Virus record (IMG/VR): IMGVR_UViG_3300018429_000002
Location: 1-64,000 of that record
DNA from: a virus
Strand: one strand, 5' to 3'
DNA length: 64,000 bases
Below the pieces are notes generated by a model, which saw only the letters and a list, made by a program, of their open reading frames with translations, searched no databases and had not been told where the DNA came from. Below, in pieces: positions 1-6,292 of the stretch. Every line of letters begins with the position of its first letter. The stretch's first letter is position 1. The translations under genes and the position numbers were made by a program.

Positions 1-79
1 CACCTAATTTTGATTCTTTGCGCGGTGATCCTAATCCTTGAACTCTCTGGTCGGTGGAGACCAAGAGGCGGGGGTTGAA

Positions 80-241
80 ATGACCGATCCAGTAAAGGTT
101 GCGATTGTGATCGGCATTTCCAACATTCTGGTTGTAATGATCAGCCGACTGTGGAGCCACTTTGAACATAAAGGAACGAATGACACGGTGAATCGAATCG
201 AGCGGAAAATGAACGGAGACGGGCGGAGGATTGATCCATGA
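80..241 (+). CDS. Small single-span membrane protein, function unknown
   Basis: A 53-residue product from an ATG preceded by a GGCGGGGG purine stretch; an in-frame TTG at 38 would add 14 residues. Residues about 6-25 (VAIVIGISNILVVMISRL) form one membrane span, followed by a short charged tail. Its stop overlaps the ATG of the next gene (ATGA), so the two are probably coupled. Given the lysis genes further right it could be a holin-class or accessory membrane peptide, but nothing in the sequence proves that. Confidence 0.6.
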   Translation: MTDPVKVAIVIGISNILVVMISRLWSHFEHKGTNDTVNRIERKMNGDGRRIDP

Positions 242-357
242 CCCTCATACTCTTAACTGTCGGACTTGTCGCGCTGGTTTCGTTTCTGCTTTGGTTAAGC
301 AGCGTAATCTGCAAGCAGTTGCACAGCGTTACTGGGAGACGGGGAAGGCAGCGGTGA
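238..357 (+). CDS. Membrane peptide of 39 residues
   Basis: Starts at the ATG overlapping the previous stop by four bases. Residues 2-22 (LILLTVGLVALVSFLLW core) are strongly hydrophobic and the tail is basic (TGRRGRQR), which suggests one span with the C-terminus in the cytoplasm. Too short for family assignment. It forms a coupled pair with the upstream small membrane protein. Confidence 0.5.
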   Translation: MTLILLTVGLVALVSFLLWLSSVICKQLHSVTGRRGRQR

Positions 358-417
358 GCACCGGATAAAGAAAGCGAGATGAAGTGTGGATACTGGATGT
401 TTTGAACGGAGGAACAG

Positions 418-496
418 ATGAAAAAGCAAAAAGACAATTGAAGTCAATGAGTGTGATTCTTGTCACCGGGACGAGTGTGCGGTCAGACGCTGGTAG
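418..496 (+). pseudogene. Possible frameshifted Cys-rich micro-gene
   Basis: A very good ribosome site (GGAGGAACAG) precedes ATG 418, but that frame stops after seven codons (MKKQKDN). A +1 shift within the A-rich codons opens a frame reading IEVNECDSCHRDECAVRRW, with a C-x2-C-x4-C pattern, ending at TAG 494. Either a one-base change broke a small zinc-knuckle gene, or a shift occurs on the A-rich tract. Nothing else supports expression. Confidence 0.25.
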
Positions 497-509
497 CTTA
501 AACAGGAGC

Positions 510-535
510 GGCGCCGCCCCCGAAAGAACGGCGCC
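510..535 (+). promoter_or_regulatory. Perfect 7-bp GC hairpin
   Basis: GGCGCCG (510-516) and CGGCGCC (529-535) are perfect inverted arms around a 12-nt loop. No T-run follows, so it is not a standard terminator. It lies in a stretch (358-642) with no convincing gene. Confidence 0.35.
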
Positions 536-642
536 AGTCTGTCGCAACCTGCACCAACATTTGAGCGGTGATGCAGGCCGCGGCGGGAAACAATAAACCG
601 GATCCCCGAAAAAGGACAGGATTTCAGCAGAGGATTGAAATA

Positions 643-687
643 ATGTTGAGGCTGAATTCTGATAAGTTCGGGACATGGGACAAGTAA
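643..687 (+). CDS. 14-residue leader peptide (possible coupling ORF)
   Basis: ATG 643 follows a clear ribosome site (AGAGGATTGAAATA) and encodes 14 residues, MLRLNSDKFGTWDK. The next gene's ATG at 675 lies inside it and lacks a site of its own. It may only deliver ribosomes to that start. Listed because its signal is stronger than that of the gene it overlaps. Confidence 0.3.
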   Translation: MLRLNSDKFGTWDK

Positions 688-1223
688 ACCTAATCGACGT
701 GGATGCAGCAACACGGCACGCAAAAGACGCACGGGGGAGAGCACGCACCGCGAGAAGATTGCAAGCGGTGGAGCATGTTGTGGAACCTCAGACCCCCCCC
801 CATGTTAGCTGGATTGACTGGTTTGGTCATCGCCTCGAATTACCAGAGTGGGGGAAGTTAAGAATGACAGAGAACGGCTCACGGTTCTCCATGTCTTACG
901 CGGTCGTTAGCATCATGGTTGCCTTACTTGGAATCGTGATCGCCGCCACCGTAACAGTTGGACTGGCAGTGGCCGGGGCCGCGATTTGGATCATCATAGG
1001 AATCACGGAGCTAAAAACAAACGTTGAGCAGGTTGCAAAGACACAGGCCGCGCAGGAAGTTAGGATGGACACCCAGCAGGCGTACATCAACAAGGCTATC
1101 GCAGAACAAAGTTTCATTCGAGGGCAGTTCCCAGAGAGACAGCGGGCTTCAGTTGAGCAGTGGAATAAAGATAATCCGGTAGAAAAATTCAGTCAGCGGC
1201 AAATGCCGTCAAAGGAGAACTAA
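675..1223 (+). CDS. Membrane protein with coiled-coil tail, holin candidate
   Basis: Product of up to 182 residues. A later ATG at 864 with purine-rich GGGGGAAG upstream gives 119 residues and is a strong alternative start. After residue 64 a long hydrophobic stretch (AVVSIMVALLGIVIAATVTV, then AVAGAAIWIIIGI) gives one or two spans, followed by a polar, probably coiled-coil region of about 50 residues. The first third is basic and contains a run of nine C (792-800), a likely slippage site. Holin or holin-modulator is possible by topology only. Confidence 0.6.
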   Translation: MGQVNLIDVDAATRHAKDARGRARTARRLQAVEHVVEPQTPPHVSWIDWFGHRLELPEWGKLRMTENGSRFSMSYAVVSIMVALLGIVIAATVTVGLAVAGAAIWIIIGITELKTNVEQVAKTQAAQEVRMDTQQAYINKAIAEQSFIRGQFPERQRASVEQWNKDNPVEKFSQRQMPSKEN

Positions 1224-1225
1224 CT

Positions 1226-1495
1226 ATGGGGGGCCCAGCGTGCATAGTTGTAATCGATGGGAACGCGGTGCAAGGCGAAGCGGCGCGGCTTTCATCTACG
1301 GCGGCGGCTTCCTGCCAGTTGGTTGACTACCTGGAGAATGATGAGGATGCCAACTTTGATCCACACGACGCGCAGCCGATTGCTGATTTTCACCTAATGG
1401 CAAAAGGCGCGATTAAGAAGCTGAATAATCAACTTGACAAGATCAATCGAGACCTTGCAGAGAAGTATGACCATCCCTACGTTCACGGGGACTAG
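1226..1495 (+). CDS. Phage hypothetical protein
   Basis: 89 residues, starting two bases after the preceding stop. An Ala-rich N-terminal part leads to an acidic middle (YLENDEDANFDPHD) and a C-terminal amphipathic helix (AIKKLNNQLDKINRDLAEKY). The last four codons and the stop lie inside 94-nt repeat R1, so the repeat boundary falls within the gene. No family recognised. Confidence 0.6.
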   Translation: MGGPACIVVIDGNAVQGEAARLSSTAAASCQLVDYLENDEDANFDPHDAQPIADFHLMAKGAIKKLNNQLDKINRDLAEKYDHPYVHGD

Positions 1496-1576
1496 CTCCC
1501 CAGGTCAACCCAATTCAGAATTAGGTTAACTACGAGCGCGTAGCCCAGACTCGGGTTCTGCGCGTATCGCACACCC
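1483..1576 (+). repeat. Repeat R1, copy 1: 94-nt structured element
   Basis: Identical over 94 nt to 6138-6231. It starts in the last codons of the upstream gene and holds three hairpins in series: GGGGA/TCCCC around the TAG stop, an AT-rich arm pair (GTCAACC.../...GGTTAAC) and a GC arm (CGCG...GCCC/GGGT...CGCG). No T-run follows. Both copies sit at the 3' end of a gene, which suggests an mRNA-end, processing or RNA-stability element, or a recombination hot spot. Confidence 0.75.
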
Positions 1577-1695
1577 TGCTTCTAATTCGCCTTGGATTGC
1601 GTGCTCGAATCGTATCGTTCGATCATTCGAGTCCGCCCGCTGCTGGTTGATTAAACGCGATAATTGCGACTCCTGGTGTAAATGGAGACGAGAAA

Positions 1696-1872
1696 ATGAA
1701 CGTTGGAGATCTCACTGTTACGGTTCGCGTCACGGAGGGCGATGCGCTTTTTGATTCGCTGCGAGAGTTGGCAGAGATGACTCGACAGCAATCCGAACTG
1801 GCTACCAAAATCAGCGACTTGTCGCGTGAAATCATGCAGTTGATAAGTGTGAATGAATCGCTACCGAGTTGA
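1696..1872 (+). CDS. Small helical protein, function unknown
   Basis: 58 residues from ATG 1696. Two short beta-like stretches (DLTVTVRVTEGD) precede a long helix (SLRELAEMTRQQSELATKIS). Its ribosome site GGAG (1684-1687) can pair with CTCC (1670-1673) across a 10-nt loop, so translation may depend on opening that hairpin. A promoter-like TAGAAT lies 12 bases after the stop. Confidence 0.6.
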   Translation: MNVGDLTVTVRVTEGDALFDSLRELAEMTRQQSELATKISDLSREIMQLISVNESLPS

Positions 1873-1884
1873 GCGTTATCGTGA

Positions 1885-1973
1885 TAGAATGCCAAGTACA
1901 GAGTAGTACCTAAGCCCGCCGTTTTGGTCCCACGATTCTCCAATCTAAACCAAACGGCGGTCTTCCCTTTTTC
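1885..1973 (+). ncRNA. RNA unit A: promoter plus terminator hairpin
   Basis: TAGAAT (1885-1890) follows GTTGAGCGTTATCGTGA, the arrangement seen before several units in this arm. About 26 nt after it a 12-13 bp stem (CCGCCGTTTTGGT 1916-1928 with ACCAAACGGCGG 1949-1960, one bulge) is followed by TCTTCCCTTTTT. The product would be a terminated RNA of roughly 75-80 nt. It could instead be an attenuator before the gene at 1994. Confidence 0.55.
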
Positions 1974-1993
1974 AAGAAACAGGAGGGTAGAAA

Positions 1994-2200
1994 GTGACCT
2001 TCACGCAGTGCAGAATGAAACGCGGCAATACTCAAACGACAGCTTGGATACCCTCTGAATTTGCTAAAGCGGGCAAGTGGTTAAGGATAGGAAAGCGCGA
2101 TGGGTGGCAGGTTGTGAGTTGCGGCGGAACGCTCCCGGCAGAGTACGTTCTGGAGCATGAGCGCAACTACCGAACGCAGCGCCAAGCGAGTGATATTTAG
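1994..2200 (+). CDS. Phage hypothetical protein (68 residues)
   Basis: GTG start with an excellent ribosome site (AGGAGGGTAGAAA). The pattern TTAWIPSEFAKAGKWLRIG followed by GWQVVSC is typical of small beta-rich phage proteins that occur as orphans. No enzymatic motif. It lies directly after the terminator of RNA unit A. Confidence 0.75.
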   Translation: MTFTQCRMKRGNTQTTAWIPSEFAKAGKWLRIGKRDGWQVVSCGGTLPAEYVLEHERNYRTQRQASDI

Positions 2201-2223
2201 CGGGGCTGTTGGTGTTTCTGGGG

Positions 2224-2430
2224 TATACTCTTCTCGCTCTGTGCGTTGAGCAGGTTGTCGCCGAACAACGTGGGTGAGCGCGGCGACCACCAAGACTTAC
2301 CTAGTTCGTACGTACGACTCAAGTCGGGCTATTTCGAACCACGGCGGCTGTAAGGTCGCCAATCCCTTTGGGTGTAAAGCATCTCGGGCCGCTTCTAGGG
2401 AAAAAAAGGCGGCTCGTGGTGTGTCTGACG
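2224..2430 (+). ncRNA. RNA unit B: promoter and structured RNA
   Basis: The -10 TATACT (2224-2229) follows GTTGGTGTTTCTGGGG, matching the arrangement before unit E. Downstream are complementary segments CGCTC/GAGCG, GTTG/CAAC and GTCGCC/GGCGAC, a perfect palindrome TCGTACGTACGA (2308-2319), and GCCGC/GGCGG arms around an A-rich loop. No ORF here has a ribosome site. The 3' end is uncertain because the next promoter follows closely. Confidence 0.4.
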
Positions 2431-2433
2431 TGC

Positions 2434-2544
2434 TAAAATAGAGACGGGCTGGATGTCTTACACTGTTAAGGTCGTAAGAGCGAATCGAATGGCGTAATTG
2501 CCACGTGTCGTCCGGAGCTGGCAGTTCGAATCTGCCCGTCCAGC
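2434..2544 (+). ncRNA. RNA unit C: tRNA-like RNA without an anticodon arm
   Basis: TAAAAT (2434-2439) is followed about 10 nt later by CTGGATG (2449-2455), which pairs with CGTCCAG (2537-2543; seven pairs, one G-U) exactly like a tRNA acceptor stem. A canonical T-arm GGCAG-TTCGAAT-CTGCC (2520-2536) abuts it. A D-like arm TCTTAC/GTAAGA with a 12-nt loop containing GG is present. The 40-nt region where the anticodon arm should be has no 5+7+5 arm, only TGGC/GCCA with a 6-nt loop. A degenerate tRNA or a tRNA mimic. Confidence 0.5.
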
Positions 2545-2597
2545 CGCTTCTGTCTGTAACCATCGACGGTAATCAAGAACTTCCGGCACGACCGAGA

Positions 2598-2650
2598 TAG
2601 AATTCAGCAAACAGATTAACCTCGCCGCTGGGGAGAAATCCTTAGCGGCG
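2598..2650 (+). promoter_or_regulatory. Promoter-like box followed by perfect hairpin (unit D)
   Basis: TAGAAT (2598-2603) is followed by a perfect 7-bp stem CGCCGCT (2623-2629) / AGCGGCG (2644-2650). The stem's 3' arm runs directly into the promoter motif of unit E. It may be a very short RNA or a processing hairpin between units C and E. Confidence 0.35.
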
Positions 2651-2946
2651 TTGGTGGTTTCTAGGGTAGAATGCTTCTGCGTCTGAGAGCGACGAGAGTC
2701 TGTGAGCGTTGATGCTACATCGGGTTTGGCTAGTCCCGACGAACATGCTCATGCGTGCTCGCTGGTTTAGCGGCCAGCAGTAAAAGCCACACGGTTTGAG
2801 GGCGCGACATGCCGCTAGTGGAGCAGATAGACGTACAGTCTGAGGTCTAACAGACCGGAACGTTTCGTGAAATCCTGCACCCGCAGTTGAATCTTGCAGG
2901 CGGCTCCAAATCACAAAGCCTCTTGGGTAACACCGAGGGGCTTTGC
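2651..2946 (+). ncRNA. RNA unit E: ~270-nt highly structured RNA
   Basis: GTTGGTGGTTTCTAGGG then TAGAAT (2667-2672) forms the promoter. The transcript carries TCGGG/CCCGA, GCTGG/CCAGC, GTCT/AGAC and CCTGCA/TGCAGG stems. It ends with a 13-bp hairpin (CAAAGCCTCTTGG 2914-2926 with CCGAGGGGCTTTG 2933-2945, every position paired with G-U allowed, loop GTAACA). No supported ORF exists in either direction. The final hairpin lacks a long T-run. Confidence 0.5.
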
Positions 2947-2991
2947 TGCATCTGGACACCCCAAATAGTAGATTGACTTCTCTAAGCGGCT

Positions 2992-2997
2992 TAGAGT
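2992..2997 (+). promoter_or_regulatory. Putative -10 for the 3012 gene
   Basis: TAGAGT lies 14 nt before ATG 3012. A partial copy of repeat R2 (TCTGGACACCCCAAATAGT, 2951-2969) lies upstream. The predicted transcript starts within about 10 nt of the ATG, so the leader is very short. Confidence 0.3.
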
Positions 2998-3011
2998 AAG
3001 GTGTCCTCACT

Positions 3012-3293
3012 ATGACGAAATCAGATGAATTCGATAACCAGCACTTTCAAACGGGCATTCCTATGGAGGACTACGAATGCGCCCATGCGGAATGCCCTAC
3101 ATGGCGCATTCTTACAGACCCCAAAGGGCGAGTTGAGATATACGGGGCAGGCGATGGCATTAGCGGCGTGGCGGTACTGTGGGATTCGTTAGACGCCAAG
3201 CCGCCGAACGGCACTGCTATCGCAGTTATGAGTCAGTTGCGCGAGCTGCGCGATGCAATCTCCTTGCTCCTCGACACAGCAACAAGGCTTTGA
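3012..3293 (+). CDS. Phage hypothetical protein (93 residues)
   Basis: 93 residues with a central beta-rich part (GRVEIYGAGDGISGVAVLW) and a C-terminal helix (MSQLRELRDAISLLLDT). Two Cys residues (CAHAEC) near the N-terminus could bind metal but no complete zinc motif is seen. First of three closely spaced genes (3012-3826). Function unknown. Confidence 0.7.
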   Translation: MTKSDEFDNQHFQTGIPMEDYECAHAECPTWRILTDPKGRVEIYGAGDGISGVAVLWDSLDAKPPNGTAIAVMSQLRELRDAISLLLDTATRL

Positions 3294-3302
3294 GGATCCG
3301 CG

Positions 3303-3527
3303 ATGAACGACGAAACAATCAAAAAGGTAATGAAGGAACTTGGGCGGCGTGGAGGCAAGTCTACCTCTAAGGCTAAAAAGCAGTCCTCTGCTGAGAACCT
3401 TGCGAAAGCGCGGGCCAACATTAAGAAGTTGAAAAAGGTTGACGGACTGGGCGACGTGGCTAACAGTTTGGAAGACTTACTTGAGAGCACCACTACACCG
3501 CGTAAGAAGAAGGCAGGAAAGAAATGA
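3303..3527 (+). CDS. Lys-rich small protein
   Basis: 74 residues, strongly basic: GRRGGKSTSKAKKQ near the N-terminus and PRKKKAGKK at the end. Likely to bind nucleic acid by charge alone. Overlaps the next start by four bases (ATGA), so the two are co-translated. Family not recognised. Confidence 0.7.
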   Translation: MNDETIKKVMKELGRRGGKSTSKAKKQSSAENLAKARANIKKLKKVDGLGDVANSLEDLLESTTTPRKKKAGKK

Positions 3528-3826
3528 GCAGCGGTAGAAATGATAACACCTGTCAGACGTGCACTCACTGGCAAGTGTTTCCCGAAAACAATCTGGCCGG
3601 GCGCTGCCCTGTGTTGGGGGCGCAATTGTGGCCTCAAATGGACACGGCAGACGAAGATGTTCTTCAAATGAACTCTGAGCACGGTATTAGGTTGCTGGCG
3701 GAAATATCGCTTACATTTATCAGTGGCCGCTATTTTGGGTTGGAAAAGCCCGTCTCAGACGTGATCGCCGTGCGCACGCTAAGAGACTTCGGCTGTATCA
3801 AGTATGAGCCTGCGCACCCCAAATAG
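3524..3826 (+). CDS. Cys-containing phage hypothetical protein
   Basis: 100 residues, coupled to the previous gene. An N-terminal TCQTCTHW segment with a later GRCPVLG gives a C-x2-C ... C set, and a late C (FGCIKYEP) could complete a metal site. Its last codons (HPK stop) lie in repeat R2, whose promoter box then drives the next gene. Confidence 0.7.
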   Translation: MSSGRNDNTCQTCTHWQVFPENNLAGRCPVLGAQLWPQMDTADEDVLQMNSEHGIRLLAEISLTFISGRYFGLEKPVSDVIAVRTLRDFGCIKYEPAHPK

Positions 3827-3859
3827 TTCATATCCAGTAGGTCAACTTCGTAGTAAAAT
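3817..3859 (+). repeat. Repeat R2, copy 1: 43-nt promoter-bearing repeat
   Basis: Identical to 7608-7650. Contains the -10 TAAAAT (3853-3858) preceded by GTAGGTCAACTTCGTAG. It starts in the 3' codons of the upstream gene. The ATG of the next gene is 8 nt after the -10, so transcription probably starts at or next to the start codon. Confidence 0.7.
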
Positions 3860-3866
3860 AAGAGGC

Positions 3867-4196
3867 ATGGACGAGCAAGAAAAACCGCCTGACAATCTTC
3901 TTCGTTTTACGATTCGGCAACCGGGGGAGAACGACGAAGCGAGACCGCCTGTTATACGAAAACGCCGCGACGATGCGGGCTGTAAGCACTTCTACGCTGA
4001 AGTGGACGAGGATTTGTGGCGACTCCATTGCCAAGATTGCAACGAGCAGTTAGACCCGATCAGTTTTCTATTAGGAGTGGTGGCTGAGTATGAGCACCGA
4101 GATTATAAGTACAAGAAAATTGAAGAGTTTGAGTCCGAACAGAGAACGAAACGCGAGCGAGATAAACTCCGCAGGGAGCGGAAGAGTACAGCGTGA
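3867..4196 (+). CDS. Zinc-ribbon-like phage protein, probably leaderless mRNA
   Basis: 109 residues. Residues about 40-60 hold CKHFYAEVDEDLWRLHCQDC, a C-x-H ... C-x2-C arrangement consistent with zinc binding. The C-terminal 35 residues are a highly charged helix (QRTKRERDKLRRERK). ATG 3867 lies only 8 nt after TAAAAT with no ribosome site, so the mRNA is likely leaderless; starts further upstream would fall inside the promoter. Confidence 0.7.
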   Translation: MDEQEKPPDNLLRFTIRQPGENDEARPPVIRKRRDDAGCKHFYAEVDEDLWRLHCQDCNEQLDPISFLLGVVAEYEHRDYKYKKIEEFESEQRTKRERDKLRRERKSTA

Positions 4197-4210
4197 TTCC
4201 CCTATCTCCC

Positions 4211-4237
4211 AACAATGTATCCCTGATACAGTTCCCC
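4211..4237 (+). repeat. Repeat R3, copy 1: 27-nt promoter/operator repeat
   Basis: Matches 7845-7871 with one difference. It contains the palindrome TGTATC-CCT-GATACA, overlapping a -10-like TACAGT (4227-4232). Both copies precede long structured non-coding stretches, suggesting a regulated RNA promoter. Confidence 0.55.
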
Positions 4238-4604
4238 ATGCGATTAATACTCGTGTCACGTTAAAGCATCGGAAAGGGGTGAGAGCCCCTTACAGTGGGA
4301 AATAAATCCGAGCGGGTATCAATCGCACCGTCTGAGCAAAGGTACTGGCTGGAGCACATCTAACAACAGCGACAATTCTAGAGTGTCGCAATTGAGACAG
4401 TTGGCAGTCACAACGAGACCTTTAACGAATGCTGCCGAGTGCTCCCTCAGACATTCTTACCCTCCGAAAAATAAAACCCAGTTCCGTGAGAGTATTCCGG
4501 GTGGCGGGATGTTCGGGCGACCACGGCATTCCGTGACAACTGAATAATTCCGCACAGTCAACGCTTTCGTGGTTTGAGGTCGCACTCATCACGAGGGCGT
4601 TTTC
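4238..4604 (+). ncRNA. RNA unit F: ~365-nt structured RNA ending in a terminator/attenuator
   Basis: Between R3 and the next gene there is no supported ORF. Stems include GGGG/CCCC, GCGACA/TGTCGC, GGCAG/CTGCC and a long-range GGAGCAC/GTGCTCC that encloses the last two. It ends with a 10-bp stem CGCTTTCGTG (4562-4571) / CACGAGGGCG (4590-4599) followed by TTTTCATTTT, an intrinsic terminator. The next gene's GGAGG lies just after, so this can be a separate RNA or an attenuating leader. Confidence 0.5.
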
Positions 4605-4609
4605 ATTTT
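4562..4609 (+). terminator. Intrinsic terminator / attenuator before 4623
   Basis: 10-bp stem with a loop of about 18 nt, then TTTTCATTTT. The downstream ribosome site GGAGG starts within two bases of the T-tract, so readthrough is needed for the gene at 4623. Confidence 0.55.
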
Positions 4610-4622
4610 GGAGGAAATCGAA

Positions 4623-4973
4623 ATGAATGACTGGGAACAAGACAATCTCGACTATCACCGGAAGTGTCTCGTAGAAATCGCCCAACACTTAGGGCTTTTG
4701 CAGGAGATAACTGACAGTGAAGATACGAGGGTGGTGCTGCGTTCGTCGCCTAATCTCAACTTAAAACTTTACGACGATCAGGGAGTGACGGAAATCTCCG
4801 CAGGGGATATTGCATGGGACGTGCTGGGTGCTATCGACGAGCAAAAATCCCTAATTCAACACGCCGTTAAAATACTTGCCGATCACGGAGTTACAGATTC
4901 GATACTTTCGAACTACGTTGAATTAATGCGCGACTTCCCGATTCGCGCCAACCCCGATCGACGAGACATATAA
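4623..4973 (+). CDS. Phage hypothetical protein (116 residues)
   Basis: ATG 4623 has a strong ribosome site (GGAGGAAATCGAA); the in-frame TTG at 4608 is less likely because it precedes the site. Acidic, helix-rich (YHRKCLVEIAQHLGLLQEI) with a beta segment (RVVLRSSPNLNLKLYDD). No family recognised. First gene of a 4623-6150 set reached through an attenuator-like structure. Confidence 0.7.
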   Translation: MNDWEQDNLDYHRKCLVEIAQHLGLLQEITDSEDTRVVLRSSPNLNLKLYDDQGVTEISAGDIAWDVLGAIDEQKSLIQHAVKILADHGVTDSILSNYVELMRDFPIRANPDRRDI

Positions 4974-4984
4974 GGAAGAGCTAC

Positions 4985-5674
4985 ATGGACGTGCCATCAA
5001 CGATTGAGATTGAGAAAAACGCCATTGAATTAGTAACGCCAGTCGATGCCCTTGATCAATACGCGAAACTGGCCGAGAGTGTCGGCTACCACTCCGAAGA
5101 CATTGTGCTTTACCAACTGCGAGCGCATATCCGATCTGCCGGGCTTAGTGAGTACTCACTAAGCGACGTGGAAAGTTACATGGACGAAAAGTTCGGTGCT
5201 CCGTTCGGAACAAGTTCGGGATCTCAGACTTACGGACCCATAAAACACACAGTTAGACACCGTTGGGGCTGGCACCCCCTGCGAGCATCCGACGCCAGCA
5301 TCGTTGCCGGTGCGGAGATTGGGCGGATATACAAATGGACAGCGAATGGCGCTAGAGACACAATCAAGTTCAAAAACGAATACGACCAGGAAAATGATTT
5401 AGCGAAATACAATCACGACGGAAGGAGTCATTCGGAATGCCGAACGGTATACCCTCGGCCATATAACCGGCTGATCCCGATGCCGGTGCTACAAACGGTG
5501 GCCGGCATCGTTGAGCGGTTTCCATCGGTAAACTTTATTGTGGCTGATTGGGCTGATTATGAAACCACGACCATTGTCCCAACATCGCGCATGCAAGATC
5601 CATTTCTCGCCGTTGTTGGCCCAGGAATTCCACTTATGATCATTGAACGTTGGGATGAGCCGAGTTTCAGATAG
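4985..5674 (+). CDS. Phage hypothetical protein (229 residues)
   Basis: Ribosome site AAGGAAGAGC precedes the ATG. N-terminal half helical (DALDQYAKLAESVGYHSED); middle basic and Trp-rich (HRWGWHPL); C-terminal 70 residues hydrophobic (MPVLQTVAGIVERFPSVNFI, then GPGIPLMIIERWDE). This resembles an alpha/beta protein of unknown role. Two further genes follow within 12 bases. Confidence 0.75.
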   Translation: MDVPSTIEIEKNAIELVTPVDALDQYAKLAESVGYHSEDIVLYQLRAHIRSAGLSEYSLSDVESYMDEKFGAPFGTSSGSQTYGPIKHTVRHRWGWHPLRASDASIVAGAEIGRIYKWTANGARDTIKFKNEYDQENDLAKYNHDGRSHSECRTVYPRPYNRLIPMPVLQTVAGIVERFPSVNFIVADWADYETTTIVPTSRMQDPFLAVVGPGIPLMIIERWDEPSFR

Positions 5675-5685
5675 GAGGCGGAATT

Positions 5686-6150
5686 GTGAACCCCATCAAA
5701 CGGATCGTCGCTCTATTCCTGCACGACATGATATGTCATCCACTTATCTTTGTGACTGGCCTTTTCATTCCGGGCGGCGCGGCATGGACGTGGAAGCTGC
5801 ACGACGATGTAGGGGAACTCGCCACGACAGGCGAGTATCGCACTAGCCTCCAAGTCAATGGGCCGGGACTAATGGTGCAACAGCTTATGGACGACTTAGC
5901 GGCAAACGGTGGATGGGATATTCAGGGGTCGCATTTGCACGGAGATGCGCGAGGGTGTTTTTCAGCAGCCCCAAACAGTACCACACGGAAAGGACGAGTC
6001 GCCAATAGCGTGATATGTACTAACGCCAACTGTGGCCACATTCGAGGAATGCACGACATTGTTAAACACACCTGCCTCGTGAAGGACTGTCTTTGTTTCG
6101 GCTTTACGCCGCCCTCACAAACGGAAGAAACGGATCATCACGGGGACTAG
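5686..6150 (+). CDS. Membrane-associated zinc-motif protein
   Basis: GTG start with a strong site (TAGGAGGCGGAATT). Residues about 14-35 (DMICHPLIFVTGLFIPGGAA) are hydrophobic. The C-terminal third carries CTNANCGHIRGMHD then CLVKDCLCFGF, i.e. C-x4-CGH-x4-H ... C-x4-C-x-C-x2-F. Nearly the same pattern occurs in the 12193 gene, so the two are probably related zinc modules. The 3' end lies in repeat R1. Confidence 0.7.
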   Translation: MNPIKRIVALFLHDMICHPLIFVTGLFIPGGAAWTWKLHDDVGELATTGEYRTSLQVNGPGLMVQQLMDDLAANGGWDIQGSHLHGDARGCFSAAPNSTTRKGRVANSVICTNANCGHIRGMHDIVKHTCLVKDCLCFGFTPPSQTEETDHHGD

Positions 6151-6231
6151 CTCCCCAGGTCAACCCAATTCAGAATTAGGTTAACTACGAGCGCGTAGCC
6201 CAGACTCGGGTTCTGCGCGTATCGCACACCC
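6138..6231 (+). repeat. Repeat R1, copy 2
   Basis: Identical 94 nt to 1483-1576, again beginning four codons before the stop of a gene. Conservation without drift implies recent duplication or selection on the RNA structure. Confidence 0.75.
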
Positions 6232-6292
6232 AGCTTTCTATGGTCGACCACTTCGCCCTCTTTCGGTCGACGCGGGGCTGATTTCATTGCTT

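Noticed and set aside
791-801. Run of nine C as proof of a frameshift in the 675 gene
   Set aside because: The reading frame stays open through it and a good internal start exists at 864; the run only raises suspicion.
2297-2563. Minus-strand open frame across the tRNA-like element
   Set aside because: Overlaps the acceptor and T-arm of unit C and has no start signal.
2642-3010. Minus-strand open frame of 122 codons
   Set aside because: It covers RNA unit E, whose stems explain the sequence; no ribosome site and no plausible protein pattern.
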